From contig NZ_CP073117.1 in the NCBI RefSeq assembly GCF_024205745.1, positions 1,674,001-1,738,000 on the forward strand: a stretch of DNA of 64,000 bases, given 5' to 3'. The notes beneath the pieces are model-generated. The model worked only from the letters and a program-made list of their open reading frames with translations, had not been told where the DNA came from and searched no databases. Below, piece after piece: positions 50,281 to 58,896 of this stretch. How positions within the stretch are numbered: position 1 is the first letter of the stretch; the number at the start of each line of letters is the position of its first letter. Both the position numbers and the translations under genes were made by a program. The stretch comes from Neisseria subflava (GTDB lineage: Bacteria; Pseudomonadota; Gammaproteobacteria; Burkholderiales; Neisseriaceae).

Positions 50281-52887
50281 ATGAAATTTACTTTTATTGC
50301 ACATGTTCGTCAAACGGATAAGTGTCCTCAATCTGTTCAAACCCATTTAATAGAAACGTCAGAACTTGCAAAAATATTTGCTCGAAAACTAAATTTAGAA
50401 CCAGTGGGTGAGTTGCTCGGCCTCATGCATGATTTCGGTAAATATTCCCGAAAATTCCAGAAATATATCCACGATGAAACCAGTTTGTTTAATCCTGATT
50501 TGGATGATGAAGAAAGTACCCCTAACGGCAGTAAAGTGGATCATTCCACCGCTGGTGCGCAATGGGTTTACCGCGAATTGAGAAAATCTGATAAATCTAA
50601 TAAACATGGAGATGAAATTAAAGATAAGGGCATCGGTGAACTGTGTGGACAGATATTAGGTTTGTGTATTGCCTCACACCACGGTGAAGGTTTGATTGAC
50701 TGTTTGGATGGAGAAGGTAATCCGAAATGGATTGAGCGGTTTAATAAAACTGATGAACTGACGCATTTGGCGGAATGCGAGCAAAATGCCGATGAAGTCG
50801 TTCAACAGAAAGCACGTGAATTGGCAGGAGAAAACCTAATTCGCAGCCTGCGGAATGCGGTGAAGTTGATTCTTTCCGACTCAACAGTCAATGACAAAAT
50901 CAAAGAGTTTTATCTCGGCTGCCTAACCCGCTTTCTATTTAGTTGCCTGATTGATGCCGACCGTATCAACAGCTCGGATTTTGAACGGGAAGCGCAGAAA
51001 AAAGTCCGTCGCTTGAGCGAAAAACCAGATTGGCAATCGGCGATTGATAAATTGGAAACGCATTTGGCGGGTTTCGGAAACCGTTATCCTGCTGATAAAA
51101 TCCGCCGCCAAATATCTGATGATTGTCTAAAAAGGGCAAAAGATTCCCAAGATAGGGAAGGAGACCCTCAAGGCATTTATACACTCACAGTGCCGACCGG
51201 CGGCGGCAAAACATTGGCCAGTCTGCGCTATGCCCTCCATCATGCGCAAAAGCACAATCTCGACCGTATTATCTACATCATTCCCTATACTTCCATCATT
51301 GATCAAAATGCGGAAGAAGTTCGTAAAATTTATTGTTTAGATTTGAAAGAAGATGACAATGGTGAATTTCATTCATGTAGAGAATGTTCAGAATGTGAGA
51401 AGTGGGTGCTCGAACACCATTCCAATTTAGAACCTGAAAAACAAAGCTGGCAGGACAAACTGCTGTCCGAAAACTGGGACAAGCCTATTGTGTTTACTAC
51501 CATGGTGCAGTTTTTGGACGCATGGTTTGGCGGCGGCACACGCGGCGCGCGGCACATCCATCCGATGACCAATGCGGTGCTGATTTTTGACGAAATTCAA
51601 ACCCTGCCTGTGAAATGCGTACATTTGTTTTGCAACGTATTGAACTGGCTGACGACATTTGGCAAAAGCACGGCGATTTTGTGTACGGCGACGCAGCCTT
51701 TGCTCGGCGAATCAGGCTTGCAGAATTTCCCAAAAGATAAAAGGGAAAGCATTGCCGCGCGCGGTTTGTTAAGGTTACCTGCACATGCCGAAATCATGGG
51801 AACTGATGAGCAAAGAGAAGAGCTTTATAAAAAGTTATCCCGCGTGGAAATTCGATTTAACGAAAAAGTGGGAGGCTGGAATGTAGAAGAAGCAGGCGCG
51901 TTCTTGCTGGAACAGTTTCAGACGACTCCAAGCTGCCTATTTATCGTCAATACCAAAAAATGGGCGCAGGAGCTTTATCAATATTCCCAAAGGCAGAATG
52001 TGCCGCCCGAGGCCTTGTTTCATTTAAGCACCAACCAATGCGCAGCACACCGCAAAGAGATTTTTGATACCATCAAAGCTCGTCTGAAAAACAAAGAACC
52101 TGTTATCTGCATCAGCACCCAGTTAATTGAAGCCGGTGTGGATATTTCCATGGCTTGCGTGATTCGTGCCTTAGGTGGGCTGGATAGCATTGCTCAAGCA
52201 GCGGGGCGTTGTAACCGCCACGGCGAGAAGGAAGGCAAGGGGCAGGTTTGGGTGTTGAATTTGCAGGAACAGGATTTTACGCGGATATTGCCCGATATTC
52301 AGGCAGGCAAGAACCATGCCGAACGTGTGTTTCGCGATTTTGCTGGACAGGATATTTTGCAGCCTGCCGCGATGGAACGTTATTTTGAATACTATTTTTA
52401 CCAGCGCAGCGATGAAATGGTTTATCAAATAGGAACAAAGGGGGAAGATAATTTATTGAATTTATTAAGTGATAATTGTCGCAACAAAGGCGCATCAGAT
52501 AAAAAAAGCGGTATGTTAAAAAATCATCTTTTAAGAAAAAATGATTTTTATCCTTTATTAATGCAGTCATTCAAAAGTGCGGGACGGGCTTTCCAAGCCA
52601 TTGACGCGCCGACCCGCGCCGTGATTGTGCCGTATGGCGAAGGCAGGGATTTGATTGCTTCGCTTTGTGGCGAATGGGACCCGAAAGAAATGTACCGCAC
52701 GCTGGCTAAAGCGCAGCGCTACAGTGTGAATGTGTTTCCGAATGTGTGGAAACAACTGCAAGAAAATCAAGCCTTGCAAGAGGTGCAGGCAGGTTTGGGC
52801 ATTTATTATTTGAAAGACGGGCATTACACCGATGAATACGGCTTGTCGGTGGATGAAACCGGCATCATGCCTACATACACTTTTTAG
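50281..52887 (+). CDS. cas3: type I-C CRISPR nuclease-helicase Cas3
   Basis: Cas3 is recruited by Cascade to unwind and cut target DNA. The 868 residues have an N-terminal HD nuclease domain (LMHDFGKYSRKFQ near 44, DHSTAGAQW near 85, ASHHGEG near 125) and an SF2 helicase: Walker A VPTGGGKTLAS near 302, IPYTSIIDQN, Walker B FDEIQTLP near 438 (DEIQ in place of DEAH), CTATQPLL, LIEAGVDIS and QAAGRCNRHGE near 640. The ATG at 50281 lacks a clear ribosome site; a TTG at 50272 is possible. First gene of the cas operon. Confidence 0.95.
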   Translation: MKFTFIAHVRQTDKCPQSVQTHLIETSELAKIFARKLNLEPVGELLGLMHDFGKYSRKFQKYIHDETSLFNPDLDDEESTPNGSKVDHSTAGAQWVYRELRKSDKSNKHGDEIKDKGIGELCGQILGLCIASHHGEGLIDCLDGEGNPKWIERFNKTDELTHLAECEQNADEVVQQKARELAGENLIRSLRNAVKLILSDSTVNDKIKEFYLGCLTRFLFSCLIDADRINSSDFEREAQKKVRRLSEKPDWQSAIDKLETHLAGFGNRYPADKIRRQISDDCLKRAKDSQDREGDPQGIYTLTVPTGGGKTLASLRYALHHAQKHNLDRIIYIIPYTSIIDQNAEEVRKIYCLDLKEDDNGEFHSCRECSECEKWVLEHHSNLEPEKQSWQDKLLSENWDKPIVFTTMVQFLDAWFGGGTRGARHIHPMTNAVLIFDEIQTLPVKCVHLFCNVLNWLTTFGKSTAILCTATQPLLGESGLQNFPKDKRESIAARGLLRLPAHAEIMGTDEQREELYKKLSRVEIRFNEKVGGWNVEEAGAFLLEQFQTTPSCLFIVNTKKWAQELYQYSQRQNVPPEALFHLSTNQCAAHRKEIFDTIKARLKNKEPVICISTQLIEAGVDISMACVIRALGGLDSIAQAAGRCNRHGEKEGKGQVWVLNLQEQDFTRILPDIQAGKNHAERVFRDFAGQDILQPAAMERYFEYYFYQRSDEMVYQIGTKGEDNLLNLLSDNCRNKGASDKKSGMLKNHLLRKNDFYPLLMQSFKSAGRAFQAIDAPTRAVIVPYGEGRDLIASLCGEWDPKEMYRTLAKAQRYSVNVFPNVWKQLQENQALQEVQAGLGIYYLKDGHYTDEYGLSVDETGIMPTYTF

Positions 52888-52900
52888 ATAAAGGAGCAAT

Positions 52901-53650
52901 ATGAACAGCACAATCACTTTCCGCGTATGGGGGCGGCAAGCGTTGTTTACCGATCCCGTTACCAAAATTGGCGGCGAAAAATTCAGCTATCAAGTGCCGA
53001 CTTACGAAGCGGTAAAAGGCATTTTGAAAAGTATTTATTGGAAACCCACTTTGATTTGGCACATCGATAAAATCCGTGTCATGAAGCCGATTCGTACGCA
53101 AAGTAAATCCATCAAACCAAGGCAATGGGAATCACCAAAAGGTATCGATCATACGCTTGCGATTTACACCTTTCTGCAAGATGTGGAATATCAAGTACAA
53201 GCACATTTTACTTGGAACGAATACTGGCAAGAACTCAAAGACGACCGCAATCTCGGCAAACATATGGCGATTGCGAAACGGATGCTGGAGCACGGCGGAC
53301 GACAGGATATTTTCTTGGGCACACGCGATTGTCAGGGCTATGTGGAGCCGTGCGAATTTGGCAGCCCAAGTCGAGATGGAAAAGCAGGCTTTTTCGATGG
53401 ATACGGCAACTTGGATTTCGGTCTGATGTTCCACAGCTTCGGCTATCCTGAAGAAACTGGAAAGCCCGAATTGGTCAGCCGTTTTTGGATGGCGAATATG
53501 CAAGACGGTGTAATTGAGTTTCCAAGCATCGACGATACAGAAGGTCGTCTGAAAACCCGATTTATCCGTAAAATGCAGCCTGAAAAACCGTTTAAGCGCG
53601 GCGAAAATGTCAAGCCTGTGGAAGACGAAGCCAAGGAGCTGGAATTATGA
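52901..53650 (+). CDS. cas5c: type I-C Cas5 (pre-crRNA endonuclease)
   Basis: In type I-C, Cas5 cuts the pre-crRNA in each repeat and caps the crRNA 5' handle, replacing Cas6, which is absent here. The 249-residue protein has the family start FRVWGRQALFTDPVTKIGGEK, the glycine-containing YQVPTYEAVKGILKSIYWKP and the ARKFRG-like CEFGSP region. AAAGGAGCAAT precedes the ATG. A mucosa-type DUS (53542-53553) codes EGRLK. It overlaps cas8c by four bases (ATGA). Confidence 0.94.
   Translation: MNSTITFRVWGRQALFTDPVTKIGGEKFSYQVPTYEAVKGILKSIYWKPTLIWHIDKIRVMKPIRTQSKSIKPRQWESPKGIDHTLAIYTFLQDVEYQVQAHFTWNEYWQELKDDRNLGKHMAIAKRMLEHGGRQDIFLGTRDCQGYVEPCEFGSPSRDGKAGFFDGYGNLDFGLMFHSFGYPEETGKPELVSRFWMANMQDGVIEFPSIDDTEGRLKTRFIRKMQPEKPFKRGENVKPVEDEAKELEL
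53542..53553 (+). repeat. variant DUS of mucosa/sicca type in cas5c
   Basis: AGGTCGTCTGAA inside the coding sequence. It differs from the host form at one base. Confidence 0.8.
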
Positions 53651-55692
53651 GCTGGATGCAGAAATTGTATCAGACATATAACGAAGTTGAAAAAAGTGCT
53701 GATTTATTAGACTTAGATAAAGAAACTCTTGCGCCACTATGGCATAGTCCGCAAACCGCACATATCAAAATTGTTTTGAGTGCTGATGGTGATTTTATTT
53801 CCGCTGAAGTATTACCAGACAAAACAATAGTGATGCTGCCTGTAACGGAAGATTCTGAAGGGCGTACAAGCGGCTATAGACCCCATGCATTATGTGACAG
53901 TATCCAATATGTTGCAAAGGATTTGGGCCATATAGGCAAAGAAAAAATTCAAATCGAGACAACAGATAAGAAAGGAAATAAAAAACTTAAAGAAAAGACT
54001 ATAGAGTGCGCAACCTTTGACTTATATATAAAGCAATTGGATGCGTGGTGTATGGATATGGAGACGAAAAATCCTAAAGTTCTTGCCATACAGAAATATG
54101 TACACAAAGGAACGGTTTTAGCGGATTTGATTAAAGCAAAAGTGGTGCCGATAGACAGCAGTGGAAAACTTTTGGAATCTTGGAGTAAGAAAGACGGCGA
54201 TATACAAGATAAACCTAAATTATTGGATGTGTTGGGACAAAATCCCGAAATTCGCAAAGCTTTAGTTATTTGGTCGGTGCAAACACATGATTTGGTTTCT
54301 GAAACTTGGAAAGATAAAGAGGTTCAACAAAGTTGGAGCAAACATTATCAAGATACTCTGATCAGTCGATTTTGTTCAGTAACTGGTAAAGAACAGAAAA
54401 TCCGCGAGAGTCACCCTGCTAAGTTAACTTATTCAGGTGATAAAGCAAAACTTATTTCTTCTAATGACAAAACAGGTTTTACTTATTTAGGTCGTTTTGA
54501 AGAGGCTAATCAAGCAGTTGCCATATCTGCCGAAGTTTCACATAAGGCGCATGCTGCATTACGCTGGTTAATCGAACGTCAAGGTATCCGCAATGATAAT
54601 CAAGTAACTGTTGTATGGGCAACCAGATTTGCGAATGCTGATGAGGATAAAGTCTTGTCTTTACCGTATCGGGCTGAAACAGATATTTATGCTGCATTAT
54701 TTGCCGAGGATAATATTAATGAAGCTGCTGATTTTGGTTTTGATGCGGCAAAGATCATGAAGAAAAGGTTGTACGGATATAGAGCAAAATTGCAAGACAA
54801 TGATCAGATATCCTTACTTGTTTTAGATGGAACAAGTCCAGGGAAGGGGCGTGCTGCATTAACTTACTATCAAGAGTGCTTACCTAAAGATTATTTTGCT
54901 AACCTAGATGCCTGGATAGACGACTTTTCTTGGTATCAACGTTATAAGCCTAAAGAAGGTAAACCTTGGTTATTTGTAGCCCCATCTATAGAGCGTATTG
55001 CAGATACGATTCTTAGCAAATCTGAATTGGAGGATAAGAGTAAGAAAGCCAAAAAACAACTCTACGCCCGTTTGCTTCCCGTAATTGCCGGCGGAAAAAA
55101 TGTGCCGATTCCTTATGATTTGGTGCAAAAAAGTTTTCAGACTGCTTGCAATCCCAACGGCAGCGAATATTGGGAGTGGCAACGAAATATCGGCGTTGCC
55201 TGCGCTTTATACAAAGGTTGGTATGTCCGTCATCACGATTTAGATTTATCAGAAAGGAAAACTTACTTTATGAGTTTAGAAAAAACAAATCAGTCGCGCG
55301 ACTATTTATATGGGCGCTTGCTTGCACAAGCAGAAAGTTTGGAGTGGTATGCCTTATATTTGCAAAATGGCAAAAAAGCACCTACTCGAGCAACCAATGC
55401 AGAGCGCTATTTTCAACAATTTGCACAGCGCCCTTATAGCACATGGCTAAATATTGAAAGTGTCAAACTTGTGCCATATAAAAACTATTTGACCAGCTTG
55501 GAAAAAGATTTTTATAAACAAGCTATTGGAGAAATTATGGATCTATTCGAAAACGATGACTTTATGTGCGATGATAAATTAAGCGGTGAATTTCTGCTTG
55601 GATATCATTGCCAAAAAATGGAAATCAACCGACAAATTGCTGAGCGTAAAGCTGCCAAGGCCAAGCAAAAGAAAACCGAAACCGCTAAATAA
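53647..55692 (+). CDS. cas8c: type I-C large subunit Cas8c (Csd1)
   Basis: The large Cascade subunit that recognises the PAM and helps load target DNA. The 681-residue protein starts MSWMQKLYQTYNEVEKS and shows the Csd1 pattern, including LVLDGTSPGKGRAALTYYQECLPKDYF near 395 and QRNIGVACALYKGWYV near 515, and ends in a Lys/Ala-rich tail. Its start overlaps the end of cas5c. The last 140 residues may also be made alone as Cas11c from an internal start at 55270. Confidence 0.94.
   Translation: MSWMQKLYQTYNEVEKSADLLDLDKETLAPLWHSPQTAHIKIVLSADGDFISAEVLPDKTIVMLPVTEDSEGRTSGYRPHALCDSIQYVAKDLGHIGKEKIQIETTDKKGNKKLKEKTIECATFDLYIKQLDAWCMDMETKNPKVLAIQKYVHKGTVLADLIKAKVVPIDSSGKLLESWSKKDGDIQDKPKLLDVLGQNPEIRKALVIWSVQTHDLVSETWKDKEVQQSWSKHYQDTLISRFCSVTGKEQKIRESHPAKLTYSGDKAKLISSNDKTGFTYLGRFEEANQAVAISAEVSHKAHAALRWLIERQGIRNDNQVTVVWATRFANADEDKVLSLPYRAETDIYAALFAEDNINEAADFGFDAAKIMKKRLYGYRAKLQDNDQISLLVLDGTSPGKGRAALTYYQECLPKDYFANLDAWIDDFSWYQRYKPKEGKPWLFVAPSIERIADTILSKSELEDKSKKAKKQLYARLLPVIAGGKNVPIPYDLVQKSFQTACNPNGSEYWEWQRNIGVACALYKGWYVRHHDLDLSERKTYFMSLEKTNQSRDYLYGRLLAQAESLEWYALYLQNGKKAPTRATNAERYFQQFAQRPYSTWLNIESVKLVPYKNYLTSLEKDFYKQAIGEIMDLFENDDFMCDDKLSGEFLLGYHCQKMEINRQIAERKAAKAKQKKTETAK
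55270..55692 (+). CDS. cas11c: internal start: probable small subunit Cas11c
   Basis: Inside cas8c and in the same frame, an ATG at 55270 (cas8c Met 542) follows AGAAAGGA with 11 bases between. It would give a 140-residue helical protein, MSLEKTNQSRDYLYGRL onward. Type I-C systems are known to make the small Cascade subunit Cas11c from such an internal start of cas8c, so this is the expected place and size. The proof here is only the ribosome-site-like sequence and position. Confidence 0.65.
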   Translation: MSLEKTNQSRDYLYGRLLAQAESLEWYALYLQNGKKAPTRATNAERYFQQFAQRPYSTWLNIESVKLVPYKNYLTSLEKDFYKQAIGEIMDLFENDDFMCDDKLSGEFLLGYHCQKMEINRQIAERKAAKAKQKKTETAK

Positions 55693-55715
55693 CCTAACAT
55701 TGAAAGGAAAACAAC

Positions 55716-56624
55716 ATGAGCTTAACCAAAAAAATCGATTTCGCCTTAATTATCGGTGTACAAAATGCCAATCCCAACGGAGATCCTTTAAATGGCAACC
55801 GCCCGCGTGCTGATTTTTTTAATATCGGTGAGATAACAGATGTTTGCTTAAAGAGAAAAATTCGTGATCGCTTGCAAGAAAATGGGGAAGTTATTTTCGT
55901 ACAATCAGATGAAAAGAAAACTGACGGGATGACGAGCTTAAAAAATCGTGCTGAATCAGAAGAGTTTGGTTTAGGTAAGAGTGCTTTTGAATTTAAAAAA
56001 GGTGATAAAGATAAGAATAAGAAAAAGGATCAAACGAAAAGTGCAGCATGTGCAAAATGGTTTGATGTGCGAACCTTTGGGCAGGTATTTGCGTTTGGGA
56101 AAGGTCAGAATGAAGATGGTGTCTCTATTCCTATCCGAGGGCCGGTTACTATTCAATCTGCTTTTAGTGTTCAACCAATACGCATCATTGATAATCAAAT
56201 TGTGAAAAGTGTTGATAGCGATGATACTGAAGGAAAAAAAGCAAGAATGGGTATGAAATACCGTATAGATAAAGGTATTTACGTCGCCTTCGGCGCCATG
56301 TCGCCACAACTTGCCGAGCGCACCGGCTTTTCAGACGACGATGCCGAAAAAATCAAAGCCGTTCTCACCAAACTCTTTGAAGGCGACGCATCATCTGCCC
56401 GCCCCGAAGGCAGCATGCAGGTGCTGAAACTTATCTGGTGGGAACATAACAGCAAAGCAGGGCAATATTCTTCCGCTAAAGTGCATGGTAAGTTAAAAGA
56501 AATTATTGAAGAAAAAATAAAAAATAAATCCATTGATGGATTGATTGGGGACATAACCGAAGAAAAACTTACCGTTACGGGAAATGGAGCGTCATTGAAA
56601 CCCGAAATCCTTGATGGTTTTTAA
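55716..56624 (+). CDS. cas7c: type I-C backbone subunit Cas7c (Csd2)
   Basis: Six or so copies coat the crRNA in Cascade. The 302-residue protein has the family start KIDFALIIGVQNANPNGDPLNGNRPR, the FDVRTFGQVFAFG stretch near 121 and IPIRGPVTIQSAFSVQPI near 138. GAAAGGAAAACAAC precedes the ATG. Codon use changes partway: the first part is A+T-rich, while the part after about 56280 is G+C-rich, a sign of mosaic origin. Confidence 0.95.
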   Translation: MSLTKKIDFALIIGVQNANPNGDPLNGNRPRADFFNIGEITDVCLKRKIRDRLQENGEVIFVQSDEKKTDGMTSLKNRAESEEFGLGKSAFEFKKGDKDKNKKKDQTKSAACAKWFDVRTFGQVFAFGKGQNEDGVSIPIRGPVTIQSAFSVQPIRIIDNQIVKSVDSDDTEGKKARMGMKYRIDKGIYVAFGAMSPQLAERTGFSDDDAEKIKAVLTKLFEGDASSARPEGSMQVLKLIWWEHNSKAGQYSSAKVHGKLKEIIEEKIKNKSIDGLIGDITEEKLTVTGNGASLKPEILDGF

Positions 56625-56645
56625 CTTCTAAAAACGTTCAAAAAG

Positions 56646-57299
56646 ATGACCGCACTTTTAACCGAAACCCAAGGGGAAAATCAGGATACGCACCTGATTC
56701 CCCTTTCCGCCCTGCAACACTACGCCTTCTGCCCGCGCCAATGTGCGTTGATTCACAACGAGCAGGCGTGGGCGGAGAATTATTTGACCGCGGAGGGAAA
56801 GGCGCTGCATGAGCGGGTGGATTCGGGCGAGCCGGAAACGCGCAAGGGCGTGCGCTTTGAGCGGACAGTGCATGTGTCGGCGGAGAAACTGGGCATCAGC
56901 GGCGTGTTGGATTTGGTGGAAGTGGATACGAAAACAGGTCGTCTGAAACCCGTGGAATACAAACGCGGCAAACCCAAACCCGACCCGATGGACGAAATCC
57001 AGCTTTGCGCCCAAGGTTTGTGTTTGGAAGAAATGACGGGGCAAACCGTCTCTGAGGGCGCGCTGTGGTATATGCAAACCCGCCACCGCGTCCCCGTCGT
57101 GTTTTCAGACGACCTGCGCGCCCAAACCCTCGCCACCATCGCCGCCGTGCGCGAACTCTTGGGCAGTGGACTAACCCCGCCGCCCAACTACGGCAAACGC
57201 TGCAAAGCCTGCTCGCTGGTGGAGATTTGCCAGCCGGAGTTGCTGGGGAAACGGGATAGGAGTGTGGGGTATGTGGCGGGGTTGTTTGGGGAAGATTAA
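56646..57299 (+). CDS. cas4: CRISPR adaptation nuclease Cas4
   Basis: Cas4 trims pre-spacers and selects the PAM end before Cas1-Cas2 integration. The 217 residues have an iron-sulphur cluster held by FCPRQC near 28-33 and CKACSLVEIC near 188-198, and a RecB-type nuclease site with ISGVLDLVEV near 80 and the PVEYKRGK lysine near 103. Two mucosa-type DUS copies lie in the gene (56936-56947 and 57104-57115). It is G+C-rich, unlike the reverse transcriptase gene after it. Confidence 0.94.
   Translation: MTALLTETQGENQDTHLIPLSALQHYAFCPRQCALIHNEQAWAENYLTAEGKALHERVDSGEPETRKGVRFERTVHVSAEKLGISGVLDLVEVDTKTGRLKPVEYKRGKPKPDPMDEIQLCAQGLCLEEMTGQTVSEGALWYMQTRHRVPVVFSDDLRAQTLATIAAVRELLGSGLTPPPNYGKRCKACSLVEICQPELLGKRDRSVGYVAGLFGED
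56936..56947 (+). repeat. variant DUS of mucosa/sicca type in cas4
   Basis: AGGTCGTCTGAA, coding part of TGRLKP. A second copy on the other strand is at 57104-57115. Confidence 0.8.
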
Positions 57300-57348
57300 A
57301 AAATAAATAATAGATGTGTAAGTACTTTTATGATGGGATAAACAATAA

Positions 57349-58833
57349 ATGAGTCGAAAAAGCATTTTAGAACTGAACGCTAATGAAGCAAGGCAATTCT
57401 TTTTGAAACATGAAAGCTATTGCAACATTGATTTACCTAAATATTTTTCATTCTCTGAATTATTAGAGAAAATATCTAATGAATATTCAGGGAAATCGTT
57501 GGGAGATTTTTCAGACAAAAAGAAAATGACGAATTTAGATGATGTGAATTATCTTTTATATGCCAATAAAGATGGGAAATTATCATGGAGACCATTGCAG
57601 ATCATAAATCCTCTAGTATATGTGGCATTAATACATAAAATTACTGAACAGAAAAATTGGAAAAAAATACAGGCAAGATTTAAGAATTTTAGTAAAAATG
57701 AAAAAATAAAATGTTTAAGCATACCTGTTCAATCGGAAAATAAACAATCTGACAAAGCTCAGCAAATTTCAAATTGGTGGGAACAAGTAGAACAGCAGTC
57801 TATTTTGCTCTCATTGGAGTATGACTACGTTTTTGATACAGATGTAGCAGATTGTTATGGTTCAATTTATACACACTCTATTGCCTGGGCTGTTGATGGA
57901 AGAAAAAAAGCTAAAAATAATCGAAAAAATAATTTGCTTGGCAATTTTATAGATGCAACCATACAAAATGCCCAGTATGGGCAGACTAATGGTATTCCAC
58001 AAGGCTCGGTGTTGATGGACTTTATAGCTGAGATTGTCTTAGGTTATATAGATTTGATTCTCACAATAGCGCTAAAAAAATGTAAAGTTAAGCAGTATCA
58101 GATTTTACGTTATCGTGATGATTATCGAATTTTTGTTTGCAATTCTAATGATGGTGAGATGCTTCTGAAATTGCTTTCCGAAATTATGATGCCTTTTGGA
58201 TTCAAGTTGAATTCGAGCAAAACCAAAGGAAGTCAAGATGTTATTACTCAATCGATAAAAAAGGACAAACTGGCTTGGTTAGCTATTCCTCAAAATAATA
58301 GAATCAGTTTACAAAAGCAACTTCTACTTATTAGACAGCATAGTATTAATCATGCTAATTCTGGTAGTTTAAATACCGCATTAAATAAATTTGATAAACA
58401 GATAGAGAGAATTAGAAATAAAAAAGGAAAGGTGCATAATATAGAGCAGCTTATTAGTATTGCAACAGATATTGCATACCATAATCCGAAAGTAATACCA
58501 GTGTGTTGCGCAATCATTAGTAAACTACTTTCAGAATTGGACGATAGCAAGCAAATATCTTTATTGGTTCATAGAAAATTAAGTAGAATGCCTAATTCAG
58601 GATTTGCACAGATTTGGTTGCAAAGAATGTTGAAAGATAATTTAAGTGAATTTAAGTTTTCTGAAAAAATATGTGAATTACAGAATAGCCAGATAAGTTT
58701 ATGGAATTATAGCTGGGCAAAGGGTAGAAATATGCTAAATATATTAAATAACACATCTATTTTCCTACAAGCAGAATTTGATAAATTAGATAATATTATT
58801 CCTAATAATGAAATTGACCTTTTTGATTATTAG
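57349..58833 (+). CDS. stand-alone reverse transcriptase inside the cas operon
   Basis: The 494-residue protein has the RT core: an early SWRPLQIINPLVYVALIHKI stretch near 79-98, motif A DTDVADCYGSIYTHS (Asp 165), motif B NGIPQGS at 214-220, motif C YRDD at 255-258 and GFKLNSSKTK near 284. The last 165 residues look helical, with repeat-like HNPKVIPVCCAIISKLL. That helical end recalls the Abi and unknown-group (DRT) defence RTs, not group II introns: no maturase or endonuclease domain is seen. It lies between cas4 (49 bases) and cas1 (63 bases), on the same strand, is strongly A+T-rich and has no DUS. It is not fused to Cas1. Confidence 0.88.
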   Translation: MSRKSILELNANEARQFFLKHESYCNIDLPKYFSFSELLEKISNEYSGKSLGDFSDKKKMTNLDDVNYLLYANKDGKLSWRPLQIINPLVYVALIHKITEQKNWKKIQARFKNFSKNEKIKCLSIPVQSENKQSDKAQQISNWWEQVEQQSILLSLEYDYVFDTDVADCYGSIYTHSIAWAVDGRKKAKNNRKNNLLGNFIDATIQNAQYGQTNGIPQGSVLMDFIAEIVLGYIDLILTIALKKCKVKQYQILRYRDDYRIFVCNSNDGEMLLKLLSEIMMPFGFKLNSSKTKGSQDVITQSIKKDKLAWLAIPQNNRISLQKQLLLIRQHSINHANSGSLNTALNKFDKQIERIRNKKGKVHNIEQLISIATDIAYHNPKVIPVCCAIISKLLSELDDSKQISLLVHRKLSRMPNSGFAQIWLQRMLKDNLSEFKFSEKICELQNSQISLWNYSWAKGRNMLNILNNTSIFLQAEFDKLDNIIPNNEIDLFDY

Positions 58834-58896
58834 AAAATAAATAATTTTCAGCTAATCCTCTAACCAAAACGGAATCTAACCACAAGGAGCTTCCCC

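Noticed and set aside
57349-58833. Group II intron
   Set aside because: No maturase or endonuclease motifs follow the RT core, and there is no room for an intron RNA around it.
57300-58896. Retron-type RNA (msr/msd) next to the reverse transcriptase
   Set aside because: The gaps on both sides are only 49 and 63 bases and show no long inverted repeats, too short for a retron RNA.
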